64,000 nt of DNA from Hydractinia symbiolongicarpus (Eukaryota > Cnidaria > Hydrozoa > Anthoathecata > Hydractiniidae). This document shows positions 48,190 to 61,124 of the stretch, one piece after another. Each line of letters begins with the position of its first letter. Within the stretch, counting starts at the first letter, position 1. The position numbers were made by a program, and so were the translations under genes. The DNA is taken from the NCBI RefSeq assembly GCF_029227915.1, contig NC_079888.1:22052001-22116000 (forward strand), written 5' to 3'. The notes below the pieces were generated by a model. The model saw only the letters and a list, made by a program, of their open reading frames with translations. It searched no databases and had not been told where the DNA came from.

Positions 48190-50625
48190 ACCACAAGTCT
48201 CATGCGTTTTAGTGGTGAAAAAATAATATAAAAAATCGTTCGGGAAATGAGTTTACTCCCTGGGTACTTTCTTTGTATACTTTTGACTATACGGGCCAAG
48301 CCCGGGATTTACGGGAAATGGCGGGTTTTCGTTTGCCGGCGATTAAACTTCTTTTAATCAGCGTCTCATCAAAAATGGAAACATTTTTGAAAACTACAAG
48401 TCTCATGCGTTTTAGTGGTGAAAAAATAATTTAAAAAATCGTTCGGGAAATGAGTTTAATTCCTGGGTACTTTCTTTGTATACTTTTGACTATACGGGCC
48501 GAGTCCGGGGTTTACGGGAAATTGCGGGTTTTCGTTTGCCGGCGATTAAACCTCTTTCATTAAGCGACTCATTAAAAATAAAAACATTTTTGAAAACTAC
48601 AAGTCTCATGGGCTTTAGTGGTGAAATAATAATTTGAAAAATCGTTCGGGAAATGGGTTTACTCCTTGGGTCCTTTCTTTATATACATTCAACTATACGG
48701 GCCAAGCCCGGGATTTACGGGAAATCGAGGGTTTTCGTTTGCCGGCGATTAAACATCTTTTATTCAGCGTCCAATCAAAAATGAAAACAAGTTTGAAAAC
48801 TACAAGTCTCATGCGTTTTAGTGGTGAAAAAATAATTTAAAAAATCGTTCGGGAAAAGAGTTTACTCCCTAGGTACTTTCCTTGTATACTTTTGATTATA
48901 CGGGCCAAGCCAGGGATTTACGGGAAATCGCGGGTTTTCGTTTGCCGCCGATTAAACCTCTTTCATTAAGCGTCTCATCAAATATGAAAACATTTTTGAA
49001 AACTACAAGTCTCATGCGTTTTAGTGGTGAAAAAATAATTTAAAAAATCGTTCGGGAAATGAGTTTACTCCCTGGGTACTTTCTTTGTATACTTTTGACT
49101 ATACGGGCGGAGTCCGGGATTTACGGGAAATCGCGTTTTTTCGTTTGCCGGCGATTAAACTTCTTTTATTCAGCGTCTCATCAAAAATGAAAACACTTTT
49201 AAAAACTACAAGTCTCATGGGCTTTAGTGGTGAAATAATAATTTAAAAAATCGTTTGGGAAATGAGTTTACTCCCTGGGTACTTTCTTTGTTTACTTTTG
49301 ACTATACGGGCCGAGTGCGGGATTTACGGGAAATCGCAGGTTTTCGTTTGCCGGCGATTAAACTTCTTTTATTCAGAGTCTCATCAAAAATGAAAACTTT
49401 TTTGAAAACTACAAGTCTCATGCGTTTTAGTGGTGAAAAAATAATATAAAAAATCGTTCGGGAAATGAGTTTACTCCCTGGGTACTTTCTTTGTATACTT
49501 TTGACTATACGGGCCAAGCCCGGGATTTACGGGAAATGGCGGGTTTTCGTTTGCCGGCGATTAAACTTCTTTTAATCAGCGTCTCATCAAAAATGGAAAC
49601 ATTTTTGAAAACTACAAGTCTCATGCGTTTTAGTGGTGAAAAAATAATTTAAAAAATCGTTCGAGAAATGAGTTTAATTCCTGGGTACTTTCTTTGTATA
49701 CTTTTGACTATACGGGCCGAGTCCGGGGTTTACGGGAAATGGCGGGTTTTCGTTTGCCGGCGATTAAACCTCTTTCATTAAGCGACTCATTAAAAATAAA
49801 AACATTTTTGAAAACTACAAGTCTCATGGGCTTTAGTGGTGAAATAATAATTTGAAAAATCGTTCGGGAAATGGGTTTACTCCTTGGGTCCTTTCTTTAT
49901 ATACATTCAACTATACGGGCCAAGCCCGGGATTTACGGGAAATCGAGGGTTTTCGTTTGCCGGCGATTAAACATCTTTTATTCAGCGTCCAATCAAAAAT
50001 GAAAACAAGTTTGAAAACTACAAGTCTCATGCGTTTTAGTGGTGAAAAAATAATTTAAAAAATCGTTCGGGAAAAGAGTTTACTCCCTAGGTACTTTCCT
50101 TGTATACTTTTGATTATACGGGCCAAGCCAGGGATTTACGGGAAATCGCGGGTTTTCGTTTGCCGCCGATTAAACCTCTTTCATTAAGCGTCTCATCAAA
50201 TATGAAAACATTTTTGAAAACTACAAGTCTCATGCGTTTTAGTGGTGAAAAAATAATTTAAAAAATCGTTCGGGAAATGAGTTTACTCCCTGGGTACTTT
50301 CTTTGTATACTTTTGACTATACGGGCGGAGTCCGGGATTTACGGGAAATCGCGTTTTTTCGTTTGCCGGCGATTAAACTTCTTTTATTCAGCGTCTCATC
50401 AAAAATGAAAACATTTTTAAAAACTACAAGTCTCATGGGCTTTAGTGGTGAAATAATAATTTAAAAAATCGTTTGGGAAATGAGTTTACTCCCTGGGTAC
50501 TTTCTTTGTTTACTTTTGACTATACGGGCCGAGTGCGGGATTTACGGGAAATCGCAGGTTTTCGTTTGCCGGCGATTAAACTTCTTTTATTCAGAGTCTC
50601 ATCAAAAATGAAAACTTTTTTGAAA
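48190..50625 (-). repeat. Two tandem 6-monomer units (1,218 bp)
   Basis: 1,218 bp is exactly 6 x 203. Copies are about 48,190-49,407 and 49,408-50,625; matching points are 48,634/49,852, 49,255/50,473 and 48,299/49,517. Private shared variants include CGTCCAATC and GGGAAAAGAGTTTAC. The first half derives from the 7/8-monomer unit at 27.5-32.2 kb. Confidence 0.88.
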
Positions 50626-52454
50626 ACTACAAGTCTTATGCGTTTTAGTGGTGAAAAAATAATTTAAAAAATCGTTCTGGAAATGAGTTTACTCACAGGG
50701 TACTTCCTTTGTATACATTCGACTATACGGGCTAAACCCGGGATTTACGGGAAATCGCGGGTTTTCGTTTGCCAGCGATTAAACCTCTTTCATTAAGCGC
50801 CTCATCAAAAATGAAAACATTTTTAAAAACTACAAGTCTCATGCGTTTTAGTGGTGAAAAAATAATTTAAAAAATCGTTCGGGAAATGAGTTTACTCCCT
50901 GGGTACTTTCTTTGTATACTTTTGACTATACTGGCCAAATCCGGTATTTACGGGAAATCGCGGTTTTTCGTTTGCCGGCGATTAAACTTCTTTTATTCAG
51001 CGTCTCATCAAAAATGAAAACATTTTTAAAAACTACAAGTCTCATGGGCTTTACTGGTGAAATAATAATTTAAAAAATCCTTTGGGAAATGAGTTTACTC
51101 CCTGGGTACTTTCTTTGTATACTTTTGACTATACGGACCGAGTCCGGGATTTACGGGAAATCGCAGGTTTTCGTTTGCCGGCGATTAAACTCCTTTAATT
51201 CAGCGTCTCATCAAAATTGAAAACATTTTTGAAAACTACAAGTCTTATGCGTTTTAGTGGTAAAAAAATAATTTAAAAAATCGTTCTGGAAATGAGTTCA
51301 CTCACAGGGTACTTCCTTTGTATACATTCGACTATACGGGCTAAGCCCGGGATTTACGGGAAATCGCGGGTTTTCGTTTGCCGGCGATTAAACCTCTTTC
51401 ATTAAGCGTCTCATCAAAAATGAAAACATTTTTGAAAACTACAAGTCTCACGCGTTTTTGTGGTGAAAAAAAAATTTAAAAATCGTTCGGGAAATGAGTT
51501 TACTCCCTTGGTACTTTCTTTGTATACATTCGACTATACGGGCCAAGCCCGGGATATACGGGAAATCGCGGGATTTCGTTTGCCGGCGATTAAACCTCTT
51601 TCATTAAGCGTCTCATCAAAAATGAAAACATTTTTGAAAACTGCAAGTATCATGGGCTTTAGTGGTGAAATAATAATTTAAAAAATCGTTCGGGAAATGA
51701 GTTTACACCCTGGGTACTTTCTTTGTATACTTTTGACTTTACAGGCTGAGTCCGGGATTTACGGGAAATCGCAGGTTTTCGTTTGCCGGCAATTAAACTT
51801 CTTTTATTCAGCGTCTCATCAAAAATGAAAACAAGTTTGAAGACTACAAGTCTCATGCCTTTTAGTGGTGAAAAAATAATATAAAAAATCGTTCGGGAAA
51901 TGAGTTTACTCCCTGGGTACTTTCTTTGTATACTTTTGACTATACGGGCCAAGCCCGGGATTCACGGTAAATCGCGGGTTTTCGTTTGCTGGCGATTAAA
52001 CTTCTTTTATTCAGCGTCTCATCAAAAATGAAAACATTTTTAAAAACTACAAGTCTTATGCGTTTTAGTGGTGAAAAAATAATTTAAAAAATCTTTCTGG
52101 AAATGTGTTTACTCACAGGGTACTTTCTTTGTATACATTCGACTATACGGGCCAAGCCCGGGATTTACGGGAATTCTCGGGTTTTCGTTTGCCGGCGATT
52201 AAACCTCTTTCATTAAGCGTCTCATCAAAAATAAAAACATTTTTAGAAACTACAAGTCTCATGCGTTTTAGTGGTGAAAAAAAAATTTAAAAAATCGTTC
52301 GGGAAATGAGTTTACTCCCTGGGTACTTTCTTTGTATACTTTTGACTATACGGGCCGAATGCGGGATTTACGGGAAATCACAGGTTTTCGTTTGCCGGCG
52401 ATTAAACTTCTTTTATTCAGAGTCTCATCAAAAATAAAAACTTTTTTAAAAACT
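50626..52454 (-). repeat. Mixed monomers, copy of the 36.5-37.6 kb segment
   Basis: Regular monomers without a local higher-order period. From about 51,210 it parallels 36,600 onward, first at offset 14,610 and then 14,813 bp, so one extra monomer lies here. No unique sequence is visible. Confidence 0.82.
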
Positions 52455-54484
52455 ACAAGTCTTACGCGTTTTAGTGGTGAAAAAATAATTTAAAAAATCG
52501 TTCGGGAAATGAGTTTACTCCCTGGGTACTTTCTTTGTATACTTTTGACTATACGGGCCGAGTGCGGTATTTACGGGAAATCGCAGGTTTTCGTTTGCCG
52601 GCGATTAAACTTCTTTTATTCAGAGTCTCATCAAAAATAAAAACTTTTTTAAAAACTACAAGTCTTACGCGTTTTAGTGGTGAAAAAATAATTTAAAAAA
52701 TCGTTCGGGAAATGAGTTTACTCCCTGGGTACTTTCTTTGTATACTTTTGACTATACGGGCCGAGTGCGGTATTTACGGGAAATCGCAGGTTTTCGTTTG
52801 CCGGCGATTAAACTTCTTTTATTCAGAGTCTCATCAAAAATGAAAACTTTTTTGAAAACTACAAGTCTTATGCGTTTTAGTGGAGAAAAAATAATTTAAA
52901 AAATCGTTCTGGAAATGAGTTTACTCCCTGGGTACTTTCTTTGTATACTTTTGACTATACGGGCCGAGTCCGGTATTTACAGGAAATCACGGGTTTTCGT
53001 TTGCCGGCGATTAAACCTCTTTCATTAAGCGTCTCATCAAAAATGAAAACATTTTTGAAAACTACAAGTCTCATGCGTTTTAGTGGTGAAAAAATAATTT
53101 AAAAAATCGTTCTGGAAATGAGTTTACACCCTGGGTACTTTCTTTGTATACTTTTGACTTTACAGGCCGAGTCCGGGATTTACGGGAAGCCGCAGGTTTT
53201 CGTTTGCCGGCAATTAAACTTCTTTTATTTAGCGTCTCATCAAAAATGAAAACATTTTTGAAAACTACAAGTCTTATGCGTTTTAGTGGTGAAAAAATAA
53301 TTTAAAAAATCGTTCGGGTAATGAGTTTACTCCCTGGGTACTTTCTTTGTATACTTTTGACTATACGGGCCAAGCCCGGGATTTACAGGAAATCGCGGGT
53401 TTTCGTTTGCCGGCGATTAAACCTCTTTCATTAAGCGTCTCATCAAAAATGGAAACATTTTTGAAAACTACAAGTCTTACGCGTTTTAGTGGTGAAAAAA
53501 TAATTTAAAAAATCGTTCGGGAAATGAGTTTACTCCCTGGGTACTTTCTTTGTATACTTTTGACTATACGGGCCGAGTGCGGTATTTACGGGAAATCGCA
53601 GGTTTTCGTTTGCCGGCGATTAAACTTCTTTTATTCAGAGTCTCATCAAAAATAAAAACTTTTTTAAAAACTACAAGTCTTACGCGTTTTAGTGGTGAAA
53701 AAATAATTTAAAAAATCGTTCGGGAAATGAGTTTACTCCCTGGGTACTTTCTTTGTATACTTTTGACTATACGGGCCGAGTGCGGTATTTACGGGAAATC
53801 GCAGGTTTTCGTTTGCCGGCGATTAAACTTCTTTTATTCAGAGTCTCATCAAAAATGAAAACTTTTTTGAAAACTACAAGTCTTATGCGTTTTAGTGGAG
53901 AAAAAATAATTTAAAAAATCGTTCTGGAAATGAGTTTACTCCCTGGGTACTTTCTTTGTATACTTTTGACTATACGGGCCGAGTCCGGTATTTACAGGAA
54001 ATCACGGGTTTTCGTTTGCCGGCGATTAAACCTCTTTCATTAAGCGTCTCATCAAAAATGAAAACATTTTTGAAAACTACAAGTCTCATGCGTTTTAGTG
54101 GTGAAAAAATAATTTAAAAAATCGTTCTGGAAATGAGTTTACACCCTGGGTACTTTCTTTGTATACTTTTGACTTTACAGGCCGAGTCCGGGATTTACGG
54201 GAAGCCGCAGGTTTTCGTTTGCCGGCAATTAAACTTCTTTTATTTAGCGTCTCATCAAAAATGAAAACATTTTTGAAAACTACAAGTCTTATGCGTTTTA
54301 GTGGTGAAAAAATAATTTAAAAAATCGTTCGGGTAATGAGTTTACTCCCTGGGTACTTTCTTTGTATACTTTTGACTATACGGGCCAAGCCCGGGATTTA
54401 CAGGAAATCGCGGGTTTTCGTTTGCCGGCGATTAAACCTCTTTCATTAAGCGTCTCATCAAAAATGGAAACATTTTTGAAAACT
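52455..54484 (-). repeat. Two tandem 5-monomer units (1,015 bp)
   Basis: 1,015 bp is exactly 5 x 203. The two copies share CAGAGTCTCATC, AATAAAAACTTTTTTAAAAAC and TAGTGGAGAAAAAATAAT; the last is at about 52,877 and 53,892. The related single copies at 32.3-33.2 kb and 37.5-38.4 kb show the likely source unit. Confidence 0.86.
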
Positions 54485-55486
54485 ACAAGTCTCATGCGTT
54501 TTAGTGGTGAAAAAATAATTTAAAAAATCGTTCGGGAAATGAGTTTACTCCCTGGGTACTTTCTTTGTATACTTTTGACTATAAGGGCCGAGTCCGGTAT
54601 TTACGGGAAATCGCGGTTTTTCGTTTGCCGGCGATTAAACTTCTTTTATTCAGCGTCTCATCAAAAATGAAAACATTTTTAAAAACTACAAGTCTCATGG
54701 GCTTTAGTGGTGAAATAATAATTTAAAAAATCCTTTGGGAAATGAGTTTACTCCCTGGGTACTTTCTTTGTATACTTTTGACTATACGGGCCGAGTCCAG
54801 GATTTACGGGAAATCGCAGGTTTTCGTTTGCCGGCGATTAAACTTCTTTTATTCAGCGTCTCATCAAAAATGAAAACATTTTTGAAAACTACAAGTCTTA
54901 TGCGTTTTAGTGGTGAAAAAATAATTTAAAAAATCGTTCTGGAAATGAGTTCACTCACAGGGTACTTGCTTTGTATACATTCGACTATACGGGCTAAGCC
55001 CGGGATTTACGGGAAATCGCGGGTTTTCGTTTGCCGGCGATTAAACCTCTTTTATTAAGCGTCTCATCAAAAATGAAAACATTTTTGAAAACTACAAGTC
55101 TCATGCGTTTTAGTGGTGAAAAAAAAATTTAAAAAATCGTTCGGGAAATGAGTTTACTCCCTTGGTACTTTCTGTGTATACATTCGACTATACGGGCCAA
55201 GCCCGGGATTTACGGGAAATCGCGGGATTTCGTTTACCGGCGATTAAACCTCTTTCATTAAGCGTCTCATCAAAAATGAAAACATTTTTGAAAACTGCAA
55301 GTATCATGGGCTTTAGTGGTGAAATAATAATTAAAAATTTGTTCGGGAAATGAGTTTAAACCCTGGGTACTTTCTTTGTATACTTTTGACTATACGGGCG
55401 AAGCCCGGGATTTACAGGAAATCGCGGGGTTTCGTTTGCCGGCGATTAAACCTCTTTCATTAAGTCTCATGGGCTTTAGTGGTGAA
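54485..55486 (-). repeat. Monomers with a 39-bp-deleted copy
   Basis: Regular monomers similar to 38,460-39,300. The monomer ending near 55,509 is 164 instead of 203 bp: CTTTCATTAAG at 55,454-55,464 joins directly to TCTCATGGGC. The lost 39 bases lie between two AAG motifs, consistent with a short-homology deletion that removed the dyad. Confidence 0.85.
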
Positions 55487-57740
55487 ATAATAATTTAAAA
55501 AATCCTTTGGGAAATGAGTTTACTCCCTGGGTACTTTCTTTGTATACTTTTGACTATACGGGCCGAGTCCGGGATTTACGGGAAATCGCAGGTTTTCGTT
55601 TGCCGGCGATTAAACTTCTTTTATTCAGCGTCTCATCAAAAATGAAAACAATTTTGAAAACTACAAGTCTTATGCGTTTTAGTGGTGAAAAAATAATTTA
55701 AAAAATCGTTCGGGAAATGAGTTTACTCCCTGGGTACTTTCTTTGTATACTTTTGACTATAAGGGCCGAGTCCGGTATTTACGGGAAATCGCAGTTTTTC
55801 GTTTGCCGGCGATTAAACTTCTTTTATTCAGCGTCTCATCAAAAATGAATACATTTTTAAAAACTACAAGTCTCATGGGCTTTAGTGGTGAAATAATAAT
55901 TTAAAAAATCCTTTGGGAAATGAGTTTACTCCCTGGGTACTTTCTTTGTATACTTTTGACTATACGGGCCGAGTCCGGGATTTACGGGAAATCGCAGGTT
56001 TTCGTTTGCCGGCGATTAAACTTCTTTTATTCAGCGTCTCATCAAAAATGAAAACAATTTTGAAAACTACAAGTCTTATGCGTTCTAGTGGTGAAAAAAT
56101 AATTTAAAAAATCGTTCGGGAAATGAGTTTACTCCCTGGGTACTTTCTTTGTATACTTTTGACTATAATGGCCGAGTCCGGTATTTACGGGAAATCGCGG
56201 TTTTTCGTTTGCCGGCGATTAAACTTCTTTTATTCAGCGCCTCATCAAAAATGAAAACATTTTTAAAAACTACAAGTCTCATGGGCTTTAGTGGTGAAAT
56301 AATAATTTAAAAAATCCTTTGGGAAATGAGTTTACTCCCTGGGTACTTTCTTTGTATACTTTTGACTATACGGGCCGAGTCCAGGATTTACGGGAAATCG
56401 CAGGTTTTCGTTTGCCGGCGATTAAACTTCTTTTATTCAGCGTCTCATCAAAAATGAAAACATTTTTGAAAACTACAAGTCTTATGCGTTTTAGTGGTGA
56501 AAAAATAATTTAAAAAATCGTTCTGGAAATGAGTTCACTCACAGGGTACTTGCTTTGTATACATTCGACTATACGGGCTAAGCCCGGGATTTACGGGAAA
56601 TCGCGGGTTTTCGTTTGCCGGCAATTAAACCTCTTTCATTAAGCGTCTCATCAAAAATGAAAACATTTTTGAAAACTACAAGTCTCATGCGTTTTAGTGG
56701 TGAAAAAAAAATTTAAAAAATCGTTCGGGAAATGAGTTTACTCCCTTGGTACTTTCTTTGTATACTTTTGACTATAAGGGCCGAGTCCGGTATTTACGGG
56801 AAATCGCGGTTTTTCGTTTGCCGGCGATTAAACTTCTTTTATTCAGCGTCTCATCAAAAATGAATACATTTTTAAAAACTACAAGTCTCATGGGCTTTAG
56901 TGGTGAAATAATAATTTAAAAAATCCTTTGGGAAATGAGTTTACTCCCTGGGTACTTTCTTTGTATACTTTTGACTATACGGGCCGAGTCCGGGATTTAC
57001 GGGAAATCGCAGGTTTTCGTTTGCCGGCGATTAAACTTCTTTTATTCAGCGTCTCATCAAAAATGAAAACAATTTTGAAAACTACAAGTCTTATGCGTTT
57101 TAGTGGTGAAAAAATAATTTAAAAAATCGTTCGGGAAATGAGTTTACTCCCTGGGTACTTTCTTTGTATACTTTTGACTATAAGGGCCGAGTCCGGTATT
57201 TACGGGAAATCGCGGTTTTTCGTTTGCCGGCGATTAAACTTCTTTTATTCAGCGTCTCATCAAAAATGAATACATTTTTAAAAACTAAAAGTCTCATGGG
57301 CTTTAGTGGTGAAATAATAATTTAAAAAATCCTTTGGGAAATGAGTTTACTCCCTGGGTACTTTCTTTGTATACTTTTGACTATACGGGCCGAGTCCGGG
57401 ATTTACGGGAAATCGCAGGTTTTCGTTTGCCGGCGATTAAACTTCTTTTATTCAGCGTCTCATCAAAAATGAAAACAATTTTGAAAACTACAAGTCTTAT
57501 GCGTTTTAGTGGTGAAATAATAATTTAAAAAATCCTTTGGGAAATGAGTTTACTCCCTGGGTACTTTCTTTGTATACTTTTGACTATACGGGCCGAGTCC
57601 GGGATTTACGGGAAATCGCAGGTTTTCGTTTGCCGGCGATTAAACTTCTTTTATTCAGCGTCTCATCAAAAATGAAAACATTTTTGAAAACTACAAGTCT
57701 TATGCGTTTTATTGGTGAAAAAATAATTTAACAAATCGTT
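55487..57740 (-). repeat. 406-bp dimer run (second)
   Basis: Same two alternating variants as at 39.3-40.5 kb; equivalent points 55,507, 55,913, 56,319 and 56,928, 57,334 are 406 bp apart. The run is interrupted near 56,520-56,760 by A-type monomers and ends with two like monomers 203 bp apart (57,334, 57,537). Confidence 0.86.
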
Positions 57741-57839
57741 CTGGAAATGAGTTCACTCACAGGGTACTTCCTTTGTATACATTCGACTATACGGGCTAAG
57801 CCCGGGATTTACGGGAAATCGCGGGTTTTCAATTGCCGG

Positions 57840-58725
57840 CGATTAAACCTCTTTCATTAAGCGTCTCATCAAAAATGAAAACATTTTTGAAAACTACAAG
57901 TCTCATGCGTTTTAGTGGTGAAAAAAAATTTAAAAAATCGTTCGGGAAATGAGTTTACTCCCTTGGTACTTTCTTTGTATACAATCGACTATACGGGCCA
58001 AGCCCGGGATTTACGGGAAATCGCGGGATTTCGTTTACCGGCGATTAAACCTCTTTCATTAAGCGTCTTATCAAAAATGAAAACATTTTTGAAAACTGCA
58101 AGTATCATGGGCTTTAGTGGTGAAATAATAATTAAAAATTTGTTCGGGAAATGAGTTTAAACCCTGGGTACTTTCTTTGTATACTTTTGACTATACGGGC
58201 CAAGTCCGGGATTTACAGGAAATCGCGGGTTTTCGTTTGCCGGCGATTAAACCTCTTTCATTAAGCGTCTCATCAAAAATGAAAACATTTTTGAAAACTA
58301 CAAGTCTCATGCGTTTTAGTGGTGAAAAAAAATTTAAAAAATCGTTCGGGAAATGAGTTTACTCCCTTGGTACTTTCTTTGTATACAATCGACTATACGG
58401 GCCAAGCCCGGGATTTACGGGAAATCGCGGGATTTCGTTTACCGGCGATTAAACCTCTTTCATTAAGCGTCTCATCAAAAATGAAAACATTTTTGAAAAC
58501 TGCAAGTATCATGGGCTTTAGTGGTGAAATAATAATTAAAAATTTGTTCGGGAAATGAGTTTAAACCCTGGGTACTTTCTTTGTATACTTTTGACTATAC
58601 GGGCCAAGTCCGGGATTTACAGGAAATCGCGGGTTTTCGTTTGCCGGCGATTAAACCTCTTTCATTAAGCGTCTCATCAAAAATGAAAACATTTTTGAAA
58701 ACTACAAGTCTCATGCGTTTTAGTG
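57840..58725 (-). repeat. 404-bp dimer pair
   Basis: Two tandem copies of a two-monomer unit, matching at 57,915/58,319. Each has one monomer with CCTTGGTAC, ATACAATCGAC and TTTACCGGCG and one with AAACCCTGGG. Block A at 40.7 kb has only one copy of this dimer. Confidence 0.85.
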
Positions 58726-61124
58726 GTGAAAAAATAATTTAAAAAATCGTTCGGGAAATGAGTTTACTCCCTGGGTACTTTCTTTGTATACTTTTGACTA
58801 TAAGGGCCGAGTCCGGTATTTACGGGAAATCGCGGTTTTTCGTTTGCCGGCGATTAAACTTCTTTTATTCAGCGTCTCATCAAAAATGAAAACATTTTTA
58901 AAAACTACAAGTCTCATGGGCTTTAGTGGTGAAATAATAATTTAAAAAATCCTTTGGGAAATGAGTTTACTCCCTGGGTACTTTCTTTGTATACTTTTGA
59001 CTATACGGGCCGAGTCCGGGATTTACGGGAAATCGCAGGTTTTCGTTTGCCGGCGATTAAACTTCTTTTATTCAGCGTCTCATCAAAAATGAAAACATTT
59101 TTGAAAACTACAAGTCTTATGCGTTTTAGTGGTGAAAAAATAATTTAAAAAATCGTTCTGGAAATGAGTTCACTCACAGGGTACTTCCTTTGTATACATT
59201 CGACTATACGGGCTAAGCCCGGGATTTACGGGAAATCGCGGGTTTTCGTTTGCCGGCGATTAAACCTCTTTCATTAAGCGTCTCATCAAAAATGAAAACA
59301 TTTTTGAAAACTACAAGTCTCATGCGTTTTAGTGGTGAAAAAAAAATTTAAAAAATCGTTCGGGAAATGAGTTTACTCCATTGGTACTTTCTTTGTATAC
59401 ATTCGACTATACGGGCCAAGCCCGGGATTTACGGGAAATCGCGGGATTTCGTTTACCGGCGATTAAACCTCTTTCATTAAGCGTCTCATCAAAAATGAAA
59501 ACATTTTTGAAAACTGCAAGTATCATGGGCTTTAGTGGTGAAATAATAATTAAAAATTTGTTCGGGAAATGAGTTTACACCCTGGGTACTTTCTTTGTAT
59601 ACTTTTGACTTTACAGGCCGAGTCCGGGATTTACGGGAAATCGCGGGTTTTCGTTTGCCGGCGATTAAACTTCTTTTTTTCAGCGTCCCATCAAAAATGA
59701 AAACATTTTAGAAAACTACAAGTCTCATGCGTTTCAGTGGTGAAAAAATAATATAAAAAATCGTTCGGAAATGAGTTTACTCCCTGGGTACTTTCTTTGT
59801 ATACTTTTGACTATACGGGCCAAGCCCGGGATATACGGGAAATGGCGGGTTTTCGTTTGCCGGCGATTAAACTTCTTATAATCAGCGTCTCATCAAAAAT
59901 GGAAACATTTTTGAAAACTACAAGTCTCATGCGTTTTAGTGGTGAAAAAATAATTTAAAAAATCGTTCGGGAAATGAGTTTACTCCCTGGGTACTTTCTT
60001 TGTATACTTTTGACTATACGGGCCGAGTCCGGGGTTTACGGGAAAAGGCGGGTTTTCGTTTGCCGGCGATTAAACCTCTTTCATTAAGCGACTCATTAAA
60101 AATGAAAACATTTTTGAAAACTACAAGTCTCATGGGGTTTAGTGGTGAAATAATAATTTTAAAAATCGTTCGGGAAATGAGTTTACTCCGTGGGTACTTT
60201 CTTTGAATACTTTTGATTATACGGGCCGATTCCGGGGTTTACGGGAAATCGCGGTTTTCGTTTGCCGGCAATTAAACTTTTTTTATTCAGCGTCTCATCA
60301 AAAATGAAAACATTTTTGAAAACTACAAGTCTCATGCGTTTTAGTGGTGAAAAAATAGTATAAAAAATCGCTCGGGAAATGAGTTTACTCCCTGGGTACT
60401 TTCTTTGTATACATTTGACTATACGGGCCAAGCCCGGGATTTACGGGAAGTCGCAGGTTTTCGTTTGCCGTCGGTTAAACTTCTTTTATTCAGAGTCTCA
60501 TCAAAAATGAAACCATTTTTGAAAACTACAAGTCTCATGCGTTTTAGTGGTGAAAAAATAATTTAAAAAATCGTTCGGGAAATGAGTTTACTCCCTGGGC
60601 ACTTTCTTTGAATACTTTTGATTATACGGGCCGAGTCCGGGGTTTACGGGAAATCGCGGTTTTCGTTTGCCGGCGATTAAACCTCTTTCATTAAGCGTCT
60701 CATCAAAAATGAAAACATTTTTGAAAACTACAAGTCTCATGCGTTTTAGTGGTGAAATAATAATTAAAAATTTGTTCGGGAAATGAGTTTACACCCTGGG
60801 TACTTTCTTTGTATACTTTTGACTTTACAGGCCGAGTCCGGGATTTACGGGAAAACGCAGGTTTTCGTTTGCCGGCGATTAAACTTCTTTTATTCAGCGT
60901 CTCGTCAAAAATGAAAACAAGTTTGAAGACTACAAGTCTCATGCCTTTTAGTGGTGAAAAAATAATATAAAAATCGTTTGGGAAATGAGTTTACTCCCTG
61001 GGTACTTTCTTTGTATACTTTTGACTATACGGGCCGAGTCCGGGATTTACAGGAAATCGCGGGTTTTCGTTTGCCGGCGATTAAACTTCTTTTATTCAGC
61101 GTCCCATCAAATATGAAAATATTT
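58726..61124 (-). repeat. Remainder of block A'' and mixed monomers
   Basis: 58,726-59,950 follows block A at offset 17,614, then 17,410 after losing one monomer. From about 60,000, monomers carry new variants: TTTGAATACTTTTGATTATAC and CCGGGGTTTACGGG. 60,580-61,098 recurs as 61,388-61,906 (offset 808). No unique sequence is visible. Confidence 0.82.
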
